From positions 62,001 to 126,000 of the forward strand of contig JAQWHI010000013.1 of the NCBI GenBank assembly GCA_029249445.1: 64,000 nucleotides of DNA. The letters run 5' to 3'. Each line of letters opens with the position of its first letter. Position 1 is the first letter of the stretch. Origin of the DNA: Crocinitomicaceae bacterium (GTDB lineage Bacteria > Bacteroidota > Bacteroidia > Flavobacteriales_D > Crocinitomicaceae). Positions 17,400 to 27,590 of the stretch are shown in pieces. The translations under genes and the position numbers were made by a program. Under the pieces are notes generated by a model that was not told the DNA's origin, searched no databases, and saw only the letters and a list, made by a program, of their open reading frames with translations.

Positions 17400-19052
17400 A
17401 TGGTAAAATTAAAGCAACTTCTTTTTGGTCTTTTTATTTTAAGTTCGATTGTCTCGAAAGGGCAACAAGATAATTCTCCCAAACTAGTGGTAGGAATTGT
17501 CGTGGATCAAATGTGTTACGAATACCTCTATCGCTTTTCTCATAAGTTTTCAGATCATGGATTTAAGGTAATGATGAAAGATGGAGCAAATTGTAGGAAT
17601 ATGAATTTCAATTATGTACCTACGTATACAGGTCCTGGACATGCCTCTATCTATACAGGAACTACACCAAGCAATCACGGTATTGTTGCGAATGATTGGT
17701 TTGATCGAAAATTGGGGAGGTCGATAAATTGCGTTGAAGATTCTTCATATTCGACTGTCGGGAGTGCCTCAAATGCTGGTTCTTGTTCTCCGATAAACCT
17801 GAAGTCGAACACAATAACAGATCAGTTAAAGTTGACTTATCCAAATGCGAAGGTAATTTCTATGTCCATAAAAAACCGAGGAGCTATTTTACCTGGTGGC
17901 CATCTCAGCGATGGGTCTTTCTGGTACGACTATAGTTCTGGTAATTTTATTACAAGTACTTATTATATGCAAGAGCTTCCAACATGGGTGAAGCAGTTCA
18001 ATGCACAAAAATATTCTGAAAAATATATGTCAGGAACCTGGAACACACTCTATGACATTAACACATACACTGAGAGTGGGGTAGACAATTCAAAGTATGA
18101 ACATTTACTCCCAGGAAAAGAAACACCAACTTTCCCATACAATTTAAAAGCCATGACAGCAATTGAGGGCGTTACGGCACAAGGAATTTTGCCTTATACT
18201 CCATACGGCAATACAATTCTCACCGATTTGGCAATTTCGTCAATTCTTGCAGAGGGATTGGGACAAGACAATCAAACTGATATGTTATGTATTAGTTATT
18301 CAACTCCAGATATCGTTGGACATGCTTTTGGTCCATATTCAAAAGAGATTGAGGATATCTACCTGAGGTTAGATTTAGAAGTTGAAAAGTTAATCTCATA
18401 TTTAAAAAAGTCTGTTGGGAAGAAAGATTTTGTCATCTTCTTAACCGCAGATCATGCAGTAGTTCCTGTGCCTCAGAATTTAACTGATCAAGGGTTACCA
18501 GGAGGTTATGTTTTTATGGATACGAATATGGTTCAGCTTAAAGCGGCAATGACTGAAAAATATGGACAAGCATTGGTTTTAGAGCAAGACAATTTGAATA
18601 TATATCTAAATCATGATAGTATTTCAATTTTAGGTCTGGATTTGAATGAGGTTGTTGATTTCGTTGCTGAATATGCGATCCAATGGGCTGGAGTGAAGCG
18701 GGTCTTTACGGGAGGTCAACTTTACAATGCGAATGTTGATGATCCATGGTTAAACAAGGTAAGAAATGGTTACCACCATTCCGAAAGTGGTGATGTTGTC
18801 TTGATCCTAGAGCCCGGATACTTGCCCAAAGGACAGGATTCTGAGTTGGCAAGAAAAGGAACGTCTCACGGGTCAGCCTACAGCTATGATACCCATGTTC
18901 CGTTGTTGTGGTATGGAAATATAATCAAAGAGATGGAAATTTTTCGTCCTATGAACATAACGGACATAACTTCAACCTTAACTCATTTGATGTATTTGCA
19001 GCAAGTCAACGCAATGACAGGTCGACCAATTGAGGAGGTTTTAGTTGATTAG
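17400..19052 (+). CDS. PafA-like alkaline phosphatase
   Basis: A 551-residue exported alkaline phosphatase-superfamily enzyme. Signal peptide 1-21 starting at the ATG at 17400; the longer in-frame start at 17331 would bury the signal. The metal ligand Asp36 is in GIVVDQM; the probable nucleophile Thr77 is in YTGPGHASIYTG; Asn98 is in VANDWF; and SIKNRGAILPGGH carries the Lys-x-Arg pair characteristic of PafA phosphate monoesterases. Later metal residues are in TADHAV and GTSHGS. It releases phosphate from phosphomonoesters in the periplasm and, unlike PhoA, is of the Thr type. No Pho-box-like site was recognised. Confidence 0.88.
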   Translation: MVKLKQLLFGLFILSSIVSKGQQDNSPKLVVGIVVDQMCYEYLYRFSHKFSDHGFKVMMKDGANCRNMNFNYVPTYTGPGHASIYTGTTPSNHGIVANDWFDRKLGRSINCVEDSSYSTVGSASNAGSCSPINLKSNTITDQLKLTYPNAKVISMSIKNRGAILPGGHLSDGSFWYDYSSGNFITSTYYMQELPTWVKQFNAQKYSEKYMSGTWNTLYDINTYTESGVDNSKYEHLLPGKETPTFPYNLKAMTAIEGVTAQGILPYTPYGNTILTDLAISSILAEGLGQDNQTDMLCISYSTPDIVGHAFGPYSKEIEDIYLRLDLEVEKLISYLKKSVGKKDFVIFLTADHAVVPVPQNLTDQGLPGGYVFMDTNMVQLKAAMTEKYGQALVLEQDNLNIYLNHDSISILGLDLNEVVDFVAEYAIQWAGVKRVFTGGQLYNANVDDPWLNKVRNGYHHSESGDVVLILEPGYLPKGQDSELARKGTSHGSAYSYDTHVPLLWYGNIIKEMEIFRPMNITDITSTLTHLMYLQQVNAMTGRPIEEVLVD

Positions 19053-19058
19053 AAAACT

Positions 19059-20315
19059 TCAATAACTAAGTTGGACCTTTATTTTTTCTGTATTTTCTGA
19101 AGCTAGCGCAACTCTGCCGATGCAGAGATTTACGCACCAGTGAATGTATTTCTCATCTTCAAGTACGAATATATTTTGTTTTTGAATCCCCGTCAATTTG
19201 GCATCTGAGACAATATCAGATATTAAACGAGTTCCTTTCATGCCAACTGGAGAAATTCTATCTCCTGATTTCCAACGTCTCAAAACTAGTTTCCCTTCGA
19301 TTCTTTCTGGATTCAAATAGATTTCAGTTTTTCCAAATTTTTCTGGGAGTGTATCAATCGTAGTAAATTTTAAGTGTGGAATTGACTTGTTTTCTGCTGA
19401 AACGAAACTCAATTGACTTTTATCGAATACAACAGAGGAAAATGTATGGTCTGTAGCTGCTAAAAGTGGAACTTTTGTTCCTTTTTGATTCAGTTTTTCC
19501 ACTTCCTGAGCTATTCCATGAGGTTGCTCAAGCATCCGGAACAATTCAATTTTTGCATTTTCAGACATCTTCTCAAATTGATGCATTGAAAGCATGTGAT
19601 TCTTTAGGATACTTTTATAAATCGGCTCAACTGCAAGCTCTAGTTCATTCTGTTTGGATTGAAATTGTCGAACAAGTATGAGAACACTCTCCTCCAATGT
19701 TGGAATGGTCTTTTTTACAAATGGCAGGACTTCATTCCGAAGTAAATTACGGCGGTATTTTTTATCGCTATTCGATCGATCTTCCCTCCATTGAATTCTG
19801 TTTTCTTTGGCGTATGAGCTTAATTCTTCTTTTTTAAAGGGGAGTAGCGGTCGAATAATTCCATTATTTTCTTCAGGCATACAAGCCAGTCCCATAATAC
19901 CAGATTTTCGGGCAAGATTAATAAAGAATGTCTCCACTTGGTCATCTGCATGCTGGGCCAACGCGATTCTATTGTTATCAGATCCGTTTGCGATCTCTTG
20001 AAACCATTTGTATCTAAAGTCGCGTGCTTTTTGCTGTAAGTTACCACCTGATTTTAGTTGTTCATTTAAATCGATTTGTCGAACTTCACATTTAATCGAT
20101 TTGCTTTGGCAGAATTTCCGGACAAATTTTTCATCATCTTCCGAGTCTTGTCCTCGTAATTTGTAATTGACATGTAAGACATTTACATCTAATTCTAGCT
20201 TGCAGAATAGAGCTAATAATACCATCGAATCAAGTCCACCACTGCATGCAATAGAGATCGATTTAGAGCTCAGGTGGCTCCAGTTGGATTGAATATGTTT
20301 TTCTATTCTATGCAT
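19059..20315 (-). CDS. tilS: tRNA(Ile)-lysidine synthase
   Basis: A 418-residue ATP-dependent enzyme that converts C34 to lysidine in tRNA-Ile(CAU). The PP-loop SGGLDS is at 25-30, followed by ALAQHADDQVETFFINLARKSG split over about 135-155, a TilS signature, and the C-terminal LRRWKSGDRISPVGMKG (about 355-371) that contacts the tRNA acceptor. It is essential in most bacteria. It overlaps pabB upstream by eight bases, so the two are co-transcribed. Confidence 0.95.
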   Translation of the reverse strand: MHRIEKHIQSNWSHLSSKSISIACSGGLDSMVLLALFCKLELDVNVLHVNYKLRGQDSEDDEKFVRKFCQSKSIKCEVRQIDLNEQLKSGGNLQQKARDFRYKWFQEIANGSDNNRIALAQHADDQVETFFINLARKSGIMGLACMPEENNGIIRPLLPFKKEELSSYAKENRIQWREDRSNSDKKYRRNLLRNEVLPFVKKTIPTLEESVLILVRQFQSKQNELELAVEPIYKSILKNHMLSMHQFEKMSENAKIELFRMLEQPHGIAQEVEKLNQKGTKVPLLAATDHTFSSVVFDKSQLSFVSAENKSIPHLKFTTIDTLPEKFGKTEIYLNPERIEGKLVLRRWKSGDRISPVGMKGTRLISDIVSDAKLTGIQKQNIFVLEDEKYIHWCVNLCIGRVALASENTEKIKVQLSY

Positions 20316-21504
20316 TCATACCTTGTAAAATAGACTGCACTTTTGTATTGCATTCATCATACTCAGCCTCTGGCTTTGACTGAATTGTTATTGCTCCTCC
20401 TACAGGGCAAGAAAGGTATTTATTTTTGGTATTGTAAATGAGGCTTCGAATTACAACATTGAAGTCAAAGTCGCCATTTGGTGCAATATATCCAATTGAT
20501 CCAGAATACAAACCTCTCTGAAAATCTTCATGTTTTTCTATCAACTGCATTGCGCTATGCTTCGGCGCCCCCGTCATTGAACCCATCGGAAATGTTGCTT
20601 TCAAAATGTCTGTAAAAGTTATTGAATCTTCAATTTCGCAAGAAATTGTGGAAATCATTTGGTGTACAGTTTCGAATGTATAAATTCCGAATAATTCATC
20701 AACAGATACGCTGTTTTTTTTAGCTATTCGAGATAAATCATTTCGAACCAGATCAACGATCATTACATTTTCTGCACGTTCCTTGGGGTCATTTAAAAGT
20801 ATACTTTTTAGTCCAACGTCTTCTTGTTTCGATTTTCCGCGTTTGCTCGTGCCTTTGATCGGTTGGGAAATTAATTTGTTCGATTGTTTCTTAATGAATC
20901 GCTCTGGGCTCCCACAGAAAACCTCAAAGTCAGGCATAGAAATGTAACAAGAAAACGGTGCTTGGGTGATTTCATTTAGCTTAAAATAGACTTCGGCAGG
21001 ATGTTCGATTTGAACATTTTCAGCATAAAATTCTTGACAGAAGTTGACCTCATAAATGGTTCCCATTTGAATTTCATACTTTAGTTGTTCAATGTGTTGC
21101 AGATAATCTTTTTTTGAAAGTCGTGCCTGAAAGTTTGCATTCAGTGGCGATGGATTCAATTTGGTCAAAAAAAAAGAGTTAACAAATTTGATTTTTTGAG
21201 CCGAGCTAGAACCAAACAAGAACTCTTTGATTGAATCATGTTGAATTGAGACTACTGATTCCGGCGCCCATATTGTTGCTAAAGGAAATTCTTGATTGTC
21301 TTTGTTTTTTGATGATAAACCCTGAATTGTTGACTTTAAGTCATAGCTTAATGTTGTAAATAAGTAGCGTCCTTTATGTGCATTGATGAACGACTGCATT
21401 TCTTCTAATTCCTCATTAGAATTCAGCACAAATCTTGGACCTTCACCAAATGCAAAGATACCAGTGCCATCATTTTCATTGAGATATGCAATTGGGGTTT
21501 TCAC
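20308..21504 (-). CDS. pabB: Aminodeoxychorismate synthase component I (anthranilate synthase-like)
   Basis: A 398-residue chorismate-binding enzyme. The catalytic half has ISQPIKGTSKRG, DLVRNDLSRIAK, FPMGSMTGAPK and FDFNVVIRSLIY, the conserved chorismate-binding set. The N-terminal part is short and lacks a clear tryptophan-feedback motif, and the PIKGT lysine is typical of PabB rather than TrpE, so 4-amino-4-deoxychorismate (folate) synthesis is favoured. The glutaminase partner PabA/TrpG is not next to it. It overlaps tilS by eight bases. Confidence 0.85.
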   Translation of the reverse strand: MKTPIAYLNENDGTGIFAFGEGPRFVLNSNEELEEMQSFINAHKGRYLFTTLSYDLKSTIQGLSSKNKDNQEFPLATIWAPESVVSIQHDSIKEFLFGSSSAQKIKFVNSFFLTKLNPSPLNANFQARLSKKDYLQHIEQLKYEIQMGTIYEVNFCQEFYAENVQIEHPAEVYFKLNEITQAPFSCYISMPDFEVFCGSPERFIKKQSNKLISQPIKGTSKRGKSKQEDVGLKSILLNDPKERAENVMIVDLVRNDLSRIAKKNSVSVDELFGIYTFETVHQMISTISCEIEDSITFTDILKATFPMGSMTGAPKHSAMQLIEKHEDFQRGLYSGSIGYIAPNGDFDFNVVIRSLIYNTKNKYLSCPVGGAITIQSKPEAEYDECNTKVQSILQGMNA

Positions 21505-21571
21505 ATGGTAAATTTAGTTCTTATTCAGAGAAAACAACCATTAACTACTTAAGAGAATTATTATCTTTCTT

Positions 21572-22900
21572 GTGAAATATATGTTTTATCATTTTCTTCG
21601 AATAGTTGTTATTGTTGGTATTCGTCTGTTCTATCGTCAGATTCGGGTTAAAAACCGCATGCATATCGATACGAAAGGACCTAAGATTATTATTGCGAAC
21701 CACCCCAATACACTTATGGATGCATGGATGATTGGATACATCTGTAAGCAGCGTGTTTATTACATGGCAAAAGGAACATTTTTTTCAAGTCCTTTACGTC
21801 GTTGGGTGCTTAACGGGTTGGGTATGATTCCGGTTAACAGAATGATTGACTCGAAAACCCCAGGCGTTTCCAATATCGATTCATTTGAGGCCTGCTATCG
21901 ACTTCTTGAGGAGGGAAAAACATTGGTTATTTTTCCGGAGGGGAATAGTTTTCAGGAGCGTTTATTGAGGAGATTAAAGTCCGGTGCAGCTCGAATTGCA
22001 ATCCAAACGGAATTGAGGAATTCTGGAAAATTGAATTTATCAGTTGTGCCAATTGGATTGATTTATGTTCAACCTGAAAAGTTTAGAAGTTCTGTTCTGG
22101 CCACTGTTGGTCAACCAATATTTCCAGCACCTTACATCGAAGAGTTTAAAAAGGATTCTCTAAAATCAGCGCGTAAACTCACAGAGGAGTTCCGCATGGG
22201 ACTATCTCGTATTCTATTGCACTCAGAGGAAAAAGAAGAAGAGGAGTTGGTGGAAAATATTGTAGACATATTATCGTCTGACTACGTAAAAACCGACAGA
22301 AAAGGCGTAGAGCGAGATGTGTATTTAATGCGAAGTATCTTTGATCAGATGAATGCTTTTCGAATTTCACAACCCTGGAGGATTGCGGAAATAAAATTTT
22401 TGGTTGAAGATCTCAATTGGAAAATTCAATCATTAGATATAAAACCAGGGTTTCTTGACAGAAAATACAGAGGGCGCATGTTTTCTAGACAATTATTGAC
22501 GTCTTTTTTCTTCTTGTTGATGGGACTGCCTTTTTTTCTATTTGGTGCGATCCACAATATCATTCAGTACAAACTTGTTGACGTTTTTGTGACAAATCGG
22601 GTGAAAGACGTAGAGTATCATGCACCGGTATCAGTTCTGCTCAGTTTGATTCTGTATCCAATAATGTATTTCTGTTTTCTTTTTACTTTTAGCGAACTAT
22701 TCGCCCCTAAATATTGGGTCAAAAGTCTTTACTTCCTTGCAATGCCAGCATCAGGACTATTGGCTTTTTATTATTCGAAGTATTACAGGCATATTTTATT
22801 TAAACGGAAGTTTATTTTATTGATGCGAAGTAAAAAGAATGACATTGAATCGTTGAAAAAGGAGCGCGATTCGCTTAGAAGGTTGATCTTTGATAATTAA
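21572..22900 (+). CDS. PlsC-like glycerol-phosphate acyltransferase family protein
   Basis: A 442-residue membrane acyltransferase. The acyltransferase domain (about 30-230) shows NHPNTLMDAW with His44 and Asp50 (an H-x5-D spacing, as in a Bacteroidota subfamily, rather than H-x4-D) and VIFPEGNSF with the FPEG motif. Three or four hydrophobic segments follow after residue 305 (LTSFFFLLMGLPFFLFG and others), then a charged tail. It probably acylates lysophospholipid or glycerol phosphate at the inner membrane. The start is GTG at 21572 or ATG at 21581. It is convergent with the tolC gene (stops overlap by four bases). Confidence 0.83.
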   Translation: MKYMFYHFLRIVVIVGIRLFYRQIRVKNRMHIDTKGPKIIIANHPNTLMDAWMIGYICKQRVYYMAKGTFFSSPLRRWVLNGLGMIPVNRMIDSKTPGVSNIDSFEACYRLLEEGKTLVIFPEGNSFQERLLRRLKSGAARIAIQTELRNSGKLNLSVVPIGLIYVQPEKFRSSVLATVGQPIFPAPYIEEFKKDSLKSARKLTEEFRMGLSRILLHSEEKEEEELVENIVDILSSDYVKTDRKGVERDVYLMRSIFDQMNAFRISQPWRIAEIKFLVEDLNWKIQSLDIKPGFLDRKYRGRMFSRQLLTSFFFLLMGLPFFLFGAIHNIIQYKLVDVFVTNRVKDVEYHAPVSVLLSLILYPIMYFCFLFTFSELFAPKYWVKSLYFLAMPASGLLAFYYSKYYRHILFKRKFILLMRSKKNDIESLKKERDSLRRLIFDN

Positions 22901-24243
22901 TTTGTGTACTTCAGTCCGATTCGACCTGTCATTTTATAGATCTCTAAGTAGGTGTCAAGTTTGTTGAATAAGTTCTCGTAATGTTGAATTAGCGTGTTTT
23001 GATAATTGTTTTGAAACCCAGAAAATTCGATTGAATTAATACTACCTACATTAAATCGATCTTCTGCCAATTTAAGAGCTTTTGTGCTGTAGATGAGGTT
23101 TTCTTTTGAAATATCTGCGAGTTGAGCACGAGTCTTGTAGAGCGATATCAAGTTTTTCAGAGTGCTCGAGAGGGTTTGTTTCATACTCTCAATGTTCATT
23201 GAACCGATTTCTTCTTGGATTTTAGATACTTCGACGGCACGTTTGTTCTTCCAATTATTGAAAAGGCTGAAGCGGAGGTTTAAGTTCCCGTAATATGATA
23301 TGTTATTGCTTGTTGCTTCAAAGTTACTGTCTTTGATTTCGCGTAGTGTTGCCCAATTCGGATTGACTCCTGCTTGGAAGTTAAGTGTGGGATATAGAAA
23401 AGAGCGCTGAAACGATGTATTTGTTTTTTGAAGTTCAAGAGATATGTATTGGTTCTTGAGGTTTTGGTTGTTTGCGAGCATTTCTTCCTGTGCATTGGAG
23501 AAGTCAGCGTCGATAAGGCGCTGGTCCAATTCGTCCGTAAGTTTCATTTTGTCGATTGCAATAGTTGTATCATTCATCAGTAGCACAAGATTTCGGAGTG
23601 CATTTTCGCACGAAATTTTTTGAAGTAAATAATTGGTGCTATCGGTTAAATACTGATTTTTAAACTGCAGCAGTTCGAGCGAGTTTGAGCCACTATATTT
23701 TTCTTTCAGTTCATAATAGTTCACTTTATTCCGTGATAGTGCCATTATATTTTCGAATAGCCCTTTTCTTTCGTTTTGAAGTTGAGCTGTATAATATGCT
23801 TTTAGTACATCTTGAACGGTGTTTTCAATAATAGCCATTGCATTGTTCGCGCTTTGTTGCTCAAGTTGTTCAAGTCGCAGTTTAGAAATTCGCACTGCAA
23901 AGCCATTGAAGATATTCCAGTTTGTATTTAGTGAAGGCGTGATACTTTGGTTCAAGATGAGGCCTTGAATTGTAAATGGAGCCTCATTGTTACTGTTGTC
24001 TTGCAACGAATAACCATTCATTACTGAAAGATCAACTGTGGGGAAAGCACCAGCCTCAGACCATGAATTATTTGTTTGCGTAATTTCAAGTTGTTTTTGT
24101 GAAATAACGATTTCATAGTTATTTTCTAGAGCGGTAAACACGGCGTCAGAAGCTGATAAATCACTCTGAGCTTGTCCTGAAAGCGCAATTAGCAGATAAA
24201 ATACGAGCTTACTTTGTTTCAAATTCATGTTGATTTTTTTCAA
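22897..24243 (-). CDS. TolC-family outer-membrane efflux protein
   Basis: A 448-residue exported protein with a signal peptide ending SGQAQS and two repeated OEP coiled-coil/beta units (about 30-230 and 240-445; LSVMNGYSLQDN, FNGFAVRISKLRLEQLEQQ, YYGNLNLRFSLFNNW). It would form the trimeric outer-membrane exit duct for the RND pump encoded just upstream. The ATG at 24243 overlaps the permease gene by 35 bases; a second ATG at 24228 is equally possible and reduces the overlap. Last gene of the three-gene efflux operon. Confidence 0.9.
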   Translation of the reverse strand: MKKINMNLKQSKLVFYLLIALSGQAQSDLSASDAVFTALENNYEIVISQKQLEITQTNNSWSEAGAFPTVDLSVMNGYSLQDNSNNEAPFTIQGLILNQSITPSLNTNWNIFNGFAVRISKLRLEQLEQQSANNAMAIIENTVQDVLKAYYTAQLQNERKGLFENIMALSRNKVNYYELKEKYSGSNSLELLQFKNQYLTDSTNYLLQKISCENALRNLVLLMNDTTIAIDKMKLTDELDQRLIDADFSNAQEEMLANNQNLKNQYISLELQKTNTSFQRSFLYPTLNFQAGVNPNWATLREIKDSNFEATSNNISYYGNLNLRFSLFNNWKNKRAVEVSKIQEEIGSMNIESMKQTLSSTLKNLISLYKTRAQLADISKENLIYSTKALKLAEDRFNVGSINSIEFSGFQNNYQNTLIQHYENLFNKLDTYLEIYKMTGRIGLKYTN

Positions 24244-27200
24244 ATTTCAAAGCAGGTTCAACACTGCTAAATTCTTCAATTTTCTCACCGTGGATAATAA
24301 TTCTCCATGCAACTCTTCCTCTATTCCAGAATAAAATCGCAGAGGGATAAAATACCAATATAAATACTGTTCCGAACAAGACTCCAAAAGCAATTGATAC
24401 CGCCACAGGAATTAAGAATTGAGCCTGCATACTCGTTTCCAATATAATTGGTAGCAGTCCAGCAACGGTTGTAAGTGAAGTTAAGAGGATGGGTCTAAAT
24501 CTCGATACGGCAGCTCCTTTCGCTGCGGTCGTGACATCTTGCCCCTGTTTTAATAGTTCATTGTAACGATCGAGGTATACGATAGCATCATTTACCAGAA
24601 CTCCGATCAGCGCAACAATTCCAAACATAGATAATATTGAAACGGGTATTCCAATCAGGCCGTGCCCAATGATTGCTCCAGCAATTCCTGATGGAATGAC
24701 AAGCATAATTAGAAACGCACTACTCAGTGAATTAAAGTGAAGAGTAATGATGATGAACATGATCACTAAACCAATTGGAACAATTCCAGACATAGAGGCT
24801 TGCGCTTTTTTTTGACGTTTGGATTGTCCTTGCTCTACACTGCTTAGATTGGGATATGATTTGAACATATCTTCTAGAATACTTTCTTCAATTTTGGTAT
24901 TGATCTTTGCAACCTGATCAGGGTCGGTGCATTCCGCGTCTACTGTAATGATACGTTGTCCATCGAGACGTTTTAGTGTCTCAGGGGCTCTTGACATATT
25001 GAAATCACATATATTTTTGAGTGGAATAGCTGTTCCCTGTGGCGTTTTAATTTTCATGTTTTTTAGATCGAACAATGAGTTTCGATCTTCTAAAGGAAAG
25101 CGGACCCAGATTTTGATTTCGTCCGTTTCAACAATTACCCGTTGCGACTCTGTACCGAAGAATCCACCTCGAATTTGCGCAAGAATCGAACTTTCAGTAA
25201 GTCCATAAATTTCAGCTTCAGGACGAATTTTTATATCAACCTCGTTTTTTCCAGGAGGCATATTGTCTTTGATATTGATTACCCCTTCGATTTCTCCCAT
25301 GCGCTGCTTAAGTTCATTTTTTGCGCGCAACAAATCGTTTTCTTTTTGGGCAGTTAGGCCGATGGCAATTTCTTTTCCAAATCGATTGAACCCTCCGACA
25401 TATGTATTCTCAGCAAGTTGGCCTTCCTCGCTGCTATTGATTCTGCGAATAATTCGGTTCATTAGGGTATCGACTGGTGTGTTTTTCCCTTCACCATTGT
25501 AGAATACTTGAACCATTCCTGTATGGTTTCCGCTCTGCCCAATATTCATTGATGCGCCAACATTACTTGAATAGTAGGTTAAGAGTGTGTCTCCTGTTTC
25601 ATTGATGATTCGATTGTTTTCTTCAATTAAAATTTGAGTTGCACGATTGATGAATTTTTCGGTCTTTGTTTTCGATTCACCAGGTTTGTAAGCTGTTTCG
25701 ATAGTGAAGAAATCAGGCTCAATATTGGGGAAAAATGTTGCTCCAATTACGCCGTTCCCAACTAATATGAATGCCGTAATTGTGAAGAACATGGGTATAA
25801 AAAAGGTAAAGTAGAACCATTTTCGCTTGCTTCCAACAATATTTTCAACAGCTGATTTGAACCAATGATCACGTATGTATTTGATCATACGATCTGCACC
25901 TTCTCGCACTTTGTTTTCCATTAGCGATTTTGTAAATCCTGTAATGAATAGTGTTGCTCCTAAAACAATAAGGGTGAATGGAAGTAATAACAGACCATAT
26001 GAATTGGTCTCAGAAATTAGACCTGTAGCAACGTAAATTACGATGAGACCGCTAACCATTAATCCAGATCCCAAAAAGTAAGAAACATTTGATGATTTCT
26101 TTTCAGAGAGAACCGTCTTATGTCCGAGGTGTGAAGGAAGAATTATGAATGCTTCAAACAATGAAAATAGTAGACATGCGATCACAACAAATGCCATTTC
26201 TCGCATCATTTCCATACCTTCAATAAATAAGAGCATTGAAAAGGCGACAATTGTTGTAAGTACCGAAGAGAATACCGGTTTAATTACTTCCATTGTCCCA
26301 TCCAAAGCTGCTTTGTGTGCTGGCTTTCCTTTTTCGAAGTGGGTATAAATATTTTCAGCTATAACAATTCCGTCATCCACCAATATCCCGACAACGAGGA
26401 TCATACCAAACAAGGAGATCATGTTGATTGTGATGCCATATGCCGCACCGAGTATGAACATTCCTAAGAATGAAAATGGAATACCAAATGCAACCCAAGC
26501 TGATAGCTTGAGGTTTAAGAATAGACCTAAAAACAAGAGCACTAAGATTAGTCCCATTATCCCATTTCTAGTCAAGAGATCGATCCGGTCGTCAAGCAAG
26601 CTATTGAATTCATAAAAGATGTTGAATTCATATTCCGGGTTGTTTTTATTGAACTTATCTCTATAGTCGTAAAGCGCATCCGTTATTTTTGAGATGTCTT
26701 GATCCATGGTTTTTTCAATTTGGAAAGAGACCGCTGGTTTTCCATTGAATTTTGCTTGTTGTGATCCTTCTGAATAGGTTAGCTTCACGTTTGCAACATC
26801 TCCGACAGTAATATTGTCACCTACAGGCGTTGTTCGGACTACAATAGTTTTAATTTTATTTGGATCTGACGATCTGTTGTTTGAACGAATATTCAGATCT
26901 TCCATCGTTCCACGTATAATTCCTGTTGTGATATCTACATTTTTAGAGCTTATTGCTGAGCTTACTTCTTGCATAGATATGTTATATCGCAACAAGTCTT
27001 GTTCGCGCATTTCTATACTAATTTCCTTATCTGGGAATCCTGTTTTCTTTATTTGTGTAATTTCTTTTGAATTCAACAGTTCGTTTTCAACCTGAGATGC
27101 CATATCGGTGAGATTGGTAATATCTCCATTGGGATTGCGAGCTGAAATACCAACGAATGCCACTACGCTTCCCATTCCTCCTGTTTTTTGCTTTGTTACA

Positions 27201-27580
27201 ATGGGTGGCTCAATTGATTTTGGGAATCCGCTTATAGAACTTACTGTATTTTCCACGTCGCTCAGCAATTCATCAATATCTGTGTCTTCGTTTGCCGTTA
27301 TAGCAACTTGAGTGAAGTTCTCAGTTGATGTCGAGTTGATCTCATCAATACCGTCTAGGCCTTTTACTGCTTGCTCAATCTTAATAGTAATTCCTTGTTC
27401 CATCTCGGTTGGAGAGGCTCCAGGAAAGGTTACAGAAACAAAAATTGTTTTTGGTTCTAATTCAGGGAAAAATGATTTTTTCATGTTTAGGACGGTGAAG
27501 AGTCCAAACATCAAAACAATCACAATACCCGCATTTCCCCATACCGGTCGATTTATGAAAAATTGTATGATTTTATTCAT
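24209..27580 (-). CDS. RND efflux permease (HAE-1/AcrB-like) with two extra hydrophobic segments
   Basis: A 1123-residue proton-driven inner-membrane pump, longer than the usual 1030-1050. The N-terminal helix RPVWGNAGIVIVLMFG is followed by porter domains; helix 4 carries the proton-relay pair Asp402-Asp403 (GILVDDGIVIAEN), and the second half repeats this as GVLVNDAIVYLDRYN. Between helices 6 and 7, where a short amphipathic linker is expected, residues 501-522 and 527-550 form two further hydrophobic stretches. With the adaptor (10 bases upstream) and TolC it forms a tripartite exporter for toxic compounds or lipids. Substrate unknown. Confidence 0.92.
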   Translation of the reverse strand: MNKIIQFFINRPVWGNAGIVIVLMFGLFTVLNMKKSFFPELEPKTIFVSVTFPGASPTEMEQGITIKIEQAVKGLDGIDEINSTSTENFTQVAITANEDTDIDELLSDVENTVSSISGFPKSIEPPIVTKQKTGGMGSVVAFVGISARNPNGDITNLTDMASQVENELLNSKEITQIKKTGFPDKEISIEMREQDLLRYNISMQEVSSAISSKNVDITTGIIRGTMEDLNIRSNNRSSDPNKIKTIVVRTTPVGDNITVGDVANVKLTYSEGSQQAKFNGKPAVSFQIEKTMDQDISKITDALYDYRDKFNKNNPEYEFNIFYEFNSLLDDRIDLLTRNGIMGLILVLLFLGLFLNLKLSAWVAFGIPFSFLGMFILGAAYGITINMISLFGMILVVGILVDDGIVIAENIYTHFEKGKPAHKAALDGTMEVIKPVFSSVLTTIVAFSMLLFIEGMEMMREMAFVVIACLLFSLFEAFIILPSHLGHKTVLSEKKSSNVSYFLGSGLMVSGLIVIYVATGLISETNSYGLLLLPFTLIVLGATLFITGFTKSLMENKVREGADRMIKYIRDHWFKSAVENIVGSKRKWFYFTFFIPMFFTITAFILVGNGVIGATFFPNIEPDFFTIETAYKPGESKTKTEKFINRATQILIEENNRIINETGDTLLTYYSSNVGASMNIGQSGNHTGMVQVFYNGEGKNTPVDTLMNRIIRRINSSEEGQLAENTYVGGFNRFGKEIAIGLTAQKENDLLRAKNELKQRMGEIEGVINIKDNMPPGKNEVDIKIRPEAEIYGLTESSILAQIRGGFFGTESQRVIVETDEIKIWVRFPLEDRNSLFDLKNMKIKTPQGTAIPLKNICDFNMSRAPETLKRLDGQRIITVDAECTDPDQVAKINTKIEESILEDMFKSYPNLSSVEQGQSKRQKKAQASMSGIVPIGLVIMFIIITLHFNSLSSAFLIMLVIPSGIAGAIIGHGLIGIPVSILSMFGIVALIGVLVNDAIVYLDRYNELLKQGQDVTTAAKGAAVSRFRPILLTSLTTVAGLLPIILETSMQAQFLIPVAVSIAFGVLFGTVFILVFYPSAILFWNRGRVAWRIIIHGEKIEEFSSVEPALKFEKNQHEFETK

Positions 27581-27590
27581 CTCTCGTGGG

